Origin: Oryzias latipes
Lineage: Eukaryota; Chordata; Actinopteri; Beloniformes; Adrianichthyidae
NCBI RefSeq assembly: GCF_002234675.1
Contig: NC_019867.2
Location: 28,509,166 to 28,573,165, forward strand
Length of the DNA: 64,000 bases
Direction of reading: 5' to 3'
Part shown: one piece after another, positions 46,470 through 64,000 of the stretch
Position numbering within the stretch: position 1 is the stretch's first letter
How the letters are laid out: every line of letters begins with the position of its first letter
The notes under the pieces: model-generated
Told to the model about the DNA's origin: nothing
The model's database searches: none
The model's input: the letters and a program-made list of their open reading frames with translations, nothing else
Program-made: the position numbers and the translations under genes

Positions 46470-48590
46470 CTATAGGGAAGGGGTTGAGGGTTGTTTCCTT
46501 CAGCAGCGCTCAGCTCTGTATCAGCTTAGATGTGTTAATGATTTGTGATAATAACCATAAAGGCAGATCTTTGATTAGAACAGGTTTCACCTCCGTGTGC
46601 AGAGTGTCTGAAGAAAAGCAAGAGCCTCTATAAAGCGTCTCTGTGATCCAGAAAGGCTTCACGGTTTTCCCAGCAGAACCCATTGCCACACAAACCACAC
46701 TGCCTTTAGCACTGGCAGTTTAACAGCACCGTCACATGACCACTTTGATGAACAAAATGCCACACTGGTAAAGTTGGAAGAACCCTAATCTGAGGGTGTT
46801 CGTGCGCCGCAGGAGCTGCAGTGTGTTCATCAGGGAAGCTACACATAAACCGACTCAAAACACCAGGAGTCTGTTTCCAAGTCCTGTAATCATGCTGGGA
46901 CAATCTGACTGAGATCAGCATTTGTTGGGCTTCAGAACCAGAATTTTGGAGTTATTGAAACACCAGTCAGTCCGTTTTACCACAAAGAGGTTGTAGTTGA
47001 TCATGTGATATGTGGCCTGCATGCTTATGTCATGTAGCGCATTAAAATTCCCCAGATCTCAGTTTCTTCAAAATCAGAAAGTGCAGCACTAAGGAAAGTA
47101 AAAACTGAAACTGCTGCAGTAAGCAGAATGAAAGCTGATCGAACCAGCTCTGCTGTGGGTCGGGTTGTCCTGCAAACAGGTGACTTCAGCGCTGCTCACC
47201 TGAGAACACCAAGGATGTTCAGAGATGAGAGGAAACGCTGGAGTCTCAGCGAGTAACAACAGGAACTAACGACCTGAAGTTAGAGCTGTGTGTGTGATTC
47301 CTGGAAGGACTGCGGTCACGATGGACTGCTGGTGTTGTCATTGTGTAATGTGTGATGTGGTGGCAGAGCAAAAAGGTAACCGAGAACAAAAAAAACAAAC
47401 AATTATGTTATGATTTGCTTCAAAACGTTGCAGTGTCAGTATCACAATCTTCAGATTTTTCTAGAGACAGGTGCTTTTACTTTTATCTTTAGGTATGTTC
47501 AACCTTTGAACCTGGAGACTCTATGAGGTGACGTAACCATCACAACAGTGATGACACTACACTGATGGCAGGCTCTCAACTGTCAGCTTCACACTTGGAT
47601 TTTGGCATGTTTGTCTAGCTTGAGGTTTAGTTCTGTAGTAAATAATACAAAATAAAACTCGTCCTGTGGATTCATTTAGGACTCCATAACCTGAAATTTT
47701 TCCTGTATGAAAAAGTAATCAAATACAAAAAGTAGATGTGACAAACTCATATGTCTCCTGCAGCACTGAAAGGCCTGAATGGGTCAAACTAAGGGTGTAA
47801 CAACTCATTTTAACATTTGATTCATATTGTAATTTGTGGTTGACAATACGATTCATAGTCGATTTTGGTTAGTTTTGAAGGATCTGATTCACTGACCTGA
47901 AATGGATTCAGGTCATCTTTATCCAAAACTTCAACCAGTGTGACTCGGAGAGAAATACCTGGTACTGAACAGTACAGGGGACGTTTTTCAGATTCCTTGG
48001 ATATCTTCAAGCGAAATGAAATGTGTCCAAAACAAACAAGTAAACAAGAATAGTAAATCCATTCACATTTTAGTTTCCTAAAGTTCAGCCCACTGTTGGA
48101 TTTCCACATCCAAATAATCCAAAGGGAACATTATTAAAACATTTCACACACTGTGGTCACATGTCTTTGCTAAAGTCAAAGACACTGGACTGTAATGATG
48201 GACTGGTCATTGTGTTTTGTCCGCTGTGATGTTTTTGGTTATTTTTACGTTGGAGTAAAAATAAACCTCCCATACCTCAATATAAATGGTATTTTCCAAG
48301 AAAGATATAATGGCTTTCATTTAGAAATGACTTCAGAATGGTATAGTCTGATTTAATTAGCAACTTGCCTCAGACAGATCGATTCACTGATTAATCATTA
48401 CACCTCTAGTTCAAACGTTTGTCACAGATGTTTGATCATCATGCTCTTGAATGTTGCATCCATCTGCTCAGTACACGCCTTCACTCTAATGCTGCATGTG
48501 TCTCAGGAGCAGCTCCGACCGTCTTCCTTCAGCCGATGCTGGTCGTTCCACGGAAGCCCGACACAAAGTCACACTGACAAGAGTCCAACC
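46470..48590. other. Intergenic between tnfsf15 region and megf9
   Basis: No supported gene. Open frames of 60-95 codons lack recognisable signatures. Confidence 0.3.
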
Positions 48591-48594
48591 CGGT

Positions 48595-48600
48595 TTTATT
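48595..48600 (-). terminator. Candidate megf9 polyadenylation signal
   Basis: AATAAA on the minus strand, followed 15-30 bases downstream by a GT-rich stretch (CAGTGTGACTTTGTGTCGG). It would give a 3' UTR of about 1.5 kb that includes the hAT element at 48722-49155. Other sites are possible. Confidence 0.4.
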
Positions 48601-48721
48601 GGGGAGTGCAGCTCAGAGTTGTGGTCGTTATAAACGTGAATTTCTCGCGCTGCAGATCTGACAGAATGAGAAAGGAAAAAAAAAAAGCAAAACGCTGGGG
48701 GGGCAGCACCACCCTCTAGAG

Positions 48722-49155
48722 CACGTGTCAAACTCAAGGCCCGCGGGCCAAATGTGGCCCTCCGTGTCATTTTATGTGGCCTGCGAGAGCGTTAGAAGTT
48801 TTTAATCTCTTAAAATAAAAAATGAAAATTGGTGTTATTTATTCATATCTAGGGGGGTTTGGACTTGAAATATCGGATTGGGCAACTAAACATTAGGACT
48901 TAAACACTGTCCATATAACCTAACCTGAAAGAATCAAATGTAAAAGGATTTATGCTAGAGAAACAAGCCAACATGTGTCTTCTATGCAACTGTAATTGTC
49001 ACTTTAAAAAGTTATAATGAATAAATAAATGAGTAATTTAACATTAACGTTTATTTTTTTATTACATTTAGTTACATCTATAAGTTATATCTGGCCCTTA
49101 GAGGACAGCCGCTATGCTGATGTGGCCCTCTGTGAAAATGAGTTTGACACCCCTG
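48722..49155. mobile_element. Non-autonomous hAT element
   Basis: 434 bp. It begins CACGTGTCAAACTCAAGGCC and ends GAGTTTGACACCCCTG (left terminus eroded), with an exact 8-bp duplication CTCTAGAG (48714-48721 and 49156-49163). Non-coding, enriched in GGCCC. It lies in the probable megf9 3' UTR. Confidence 0.85.
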
Positions 49156-50098
49156 CTCTAGAGGGTGGAGGACCTGCAGTCTGCTGAGTGATGGTGCACA
49201 CACACAGTCAAACCAATGACAGTACAATGACGGTGCTATTCACATTCACCTGTACATCAACCAGAACAATATTTACAGTGGTCACATCAGGGGGAGGTAC
49301 AGTACCTGAGGAATCATGACAACCCATTTCAATCATTCACTACAATAGGAAGAAGCACGCCCAGGAAGTAGCGGCACAATTGATACACAGAAAGCCAAAA
49401 CCGCCCCCGGATTCTGTACTTCTGCCCCTTCTGCCAAGCCTCATCAGGCTCCATGACAACGTCGGCACATAACAGAGCCTCGTCATGAGAGTCACTTAAC
49501 CCCCCCACACCCGTATGAGCTTTGATGAGAGCGCTTTGTTGTGCTGAGGTAGGCAGCAGAGAGCAGATTAGACTTAACCACCTTTATAACGGGGATGGGA
49601 CTTCCTGAGGTCCACCTGCTGCGGCAAACACAGCAAGTGACCGGAAGCAGCAGAGATGTCACGACCCCTTGTGCCAGCAGGCGTCCACTAAGACCCCCCC
49701 CCTCCCCCCAGCAAACAAACTGGACTGGAAAGCAAACTGGCTCATTCATCAGACGTGGGAGAAAACACGCTCCATGTGCAGCATCTCTGCAGAAACCTAA
49801 TAAATAACAGAATACAAATTCATTTAAATAACAATCATTGTCTCAGTTCAGGATCAGCTGATCAAAGTGAGTGTCCAAAGTCTGAACAGGTCAGATGTCC
49901 CAGCCAGTCTGAGCCTCCATGATCTGAGCAGCAGCGCCCTCTGCAGGCTCAGCAGCCCCACTTCTTTGGATCTTTCGTCACAGTTTGACAGAAATCACAC
50001 GAGGAGGACAAATGTCAGCCGGACCGCCAAGCAGCTCTGATCCAGCAGATCTGGGTCCTGGGGGAATCCACCTGGGTCTGATCTGGGCTCAGTGGGGG

Positions 50099-63162
<13,064 letters not shown>

Positions 63163-64000
63163 CTGGAACACACAACGGAGGGAGATGTGAACATCAGAGC
63201 AAATCCTCGAGGCGCCACTCACACCATTCTGGATGAAAATGAGCCCTGATGAAGTGGGATGGGCCCGCTGAAGGTCACTCCGCCCACCTCAGTAGCCTGC
63301 AGATATGGATGATTAGACGGGCCAAAGGAAAGGGAGAGTTTTGTGGAGTAGGTCCACCCACCTGCCAATCATAAAGACATGCAGCTAATAATGCACATGT
63401 CTGATAAAACTTTCATTGAAGACAGAAGTTTAACCCTGAAATGAAAACTGGAAGCAGAAGATGAGGAACCTAACTCACCTTCGTCCTCACTGCAACACAC
63501 TGCACACTATTTAATACTGGCACAGATTTTTTGTGTGACTATCAAGATATTTGACCAAATTTGACGTTTTTTTAACTTCTCTTTCCTCCACGCTGTGCTT
63601 TAAGTGGGCTGTAAACTCACTGCCAACATTTCTAAAAACAGCTCTTTAGAGTACTGCGAGTACTAGACTCAACAACTTTTCGCTTTCTTTTAAAAAGAAA
63701 GACATAATTACTGTGAATCATTGGTTTATTCTACGCTCAGTTGCCCGCTTGCCCACACTGTGCTATTGCGCCATAAGTCATGTCAGACATCAACCTTCGA
63801 CATGAGAGATCACTCAGAATGCTTTATTATTGATCACACATTTTTGAAGTCATTCTTTCTAACAGCATTTTTTTTAGCTTAATTTTCCCTTTTTGAATGC
63901 TTGTGTGGAACTCAAGACACCAGATTTTGACCTGATAAGATTTCTCGTTGAGAAAAAATTACTTGCTACATGTAAAAAACATTTTAGTATTTTCCAGTGA
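63163..64000. other. megf9 intron sequence to the window edge
   Basis: No further exon was recognised. The upstream megf9 exons should lie beyond 64000. Confidence 0.4.

Overview
This is a repeat-rich stretch of a vertebrate nuclear genome, almost certainly a ray-finned (teleost) fish. The evidence is split genes with GT-AG introns, a TNFSF15-like ligand gene and a MEGF9 gene, and a repeat set typical of teleosts: V-SINE/DANA-type and L2-tailed SINEs, L1/Tx1 and L2 LINEs with microsatellite tails, Tc1/mariner, hAT and piggyBac-like elements, and a Tf1/sushi-type Ty3/gypsy chromovirus. I cannot name the species. No bacterial-style operon, CRISPR array or rRNA/tRNA gene is present.

Layout. Bases 1 to about 36.5 kb are a gene-poor, transposon-dominated region. 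Its centrepiece (9.7-16.6 kb) is a three-level nest: a short TTAA-flanked element was hit by a 5'-truncated L1/Tx1 LINE, and that LINE was hit by a complete-looking Ty3/gypsy element. The gypsy element has 492-bp LTRs with no difference I could find by eye, open gag and pol frames, a frameshift signal and a self-priming signal. A related solo LTR with a perfect target duplication lies at 18.1-18.6 kb and keeps the self-priming motif. Several long microsatellites (5.0, 7.4, 20 and 25.3 kb) are the 3' tails of LINEs or SINEs.

From 36.5 to 41.1 kb (minus strand) lies a complete four-exon gene for a 254-residue type II membrane ligand of the TNF superfamily, best matched by TNFSF15 (TL1A). All splice phases agree. 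From 43.6 to 44.0 kb is a decayed two-exon fragment of a multicopy fish protein family.

From about 48.6 kb to the right edge (minus strand) are the last four exons of megf9: laminin-type EGF modules, a Thr/Pro-rich stem, one membrane helix and the conserved cytoplasmic tail. The first exons lie beyond 64 kb. Its introns and 3' region hold hAT, LTR, Tc1 and palindromic MITE insertions, including a MITE family seen three times at full length and once as an end fragment.

The two host genes are independent: one is a cytokine-like ligand, the other a neural EGF-repeat membrane protein. They share orientation, and their human counterparts are both on 9q32-q33, so the neighbourhood looks like conserved synteny. 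I did not find a clearly new host system. The most interesting signals concern transposon biology.
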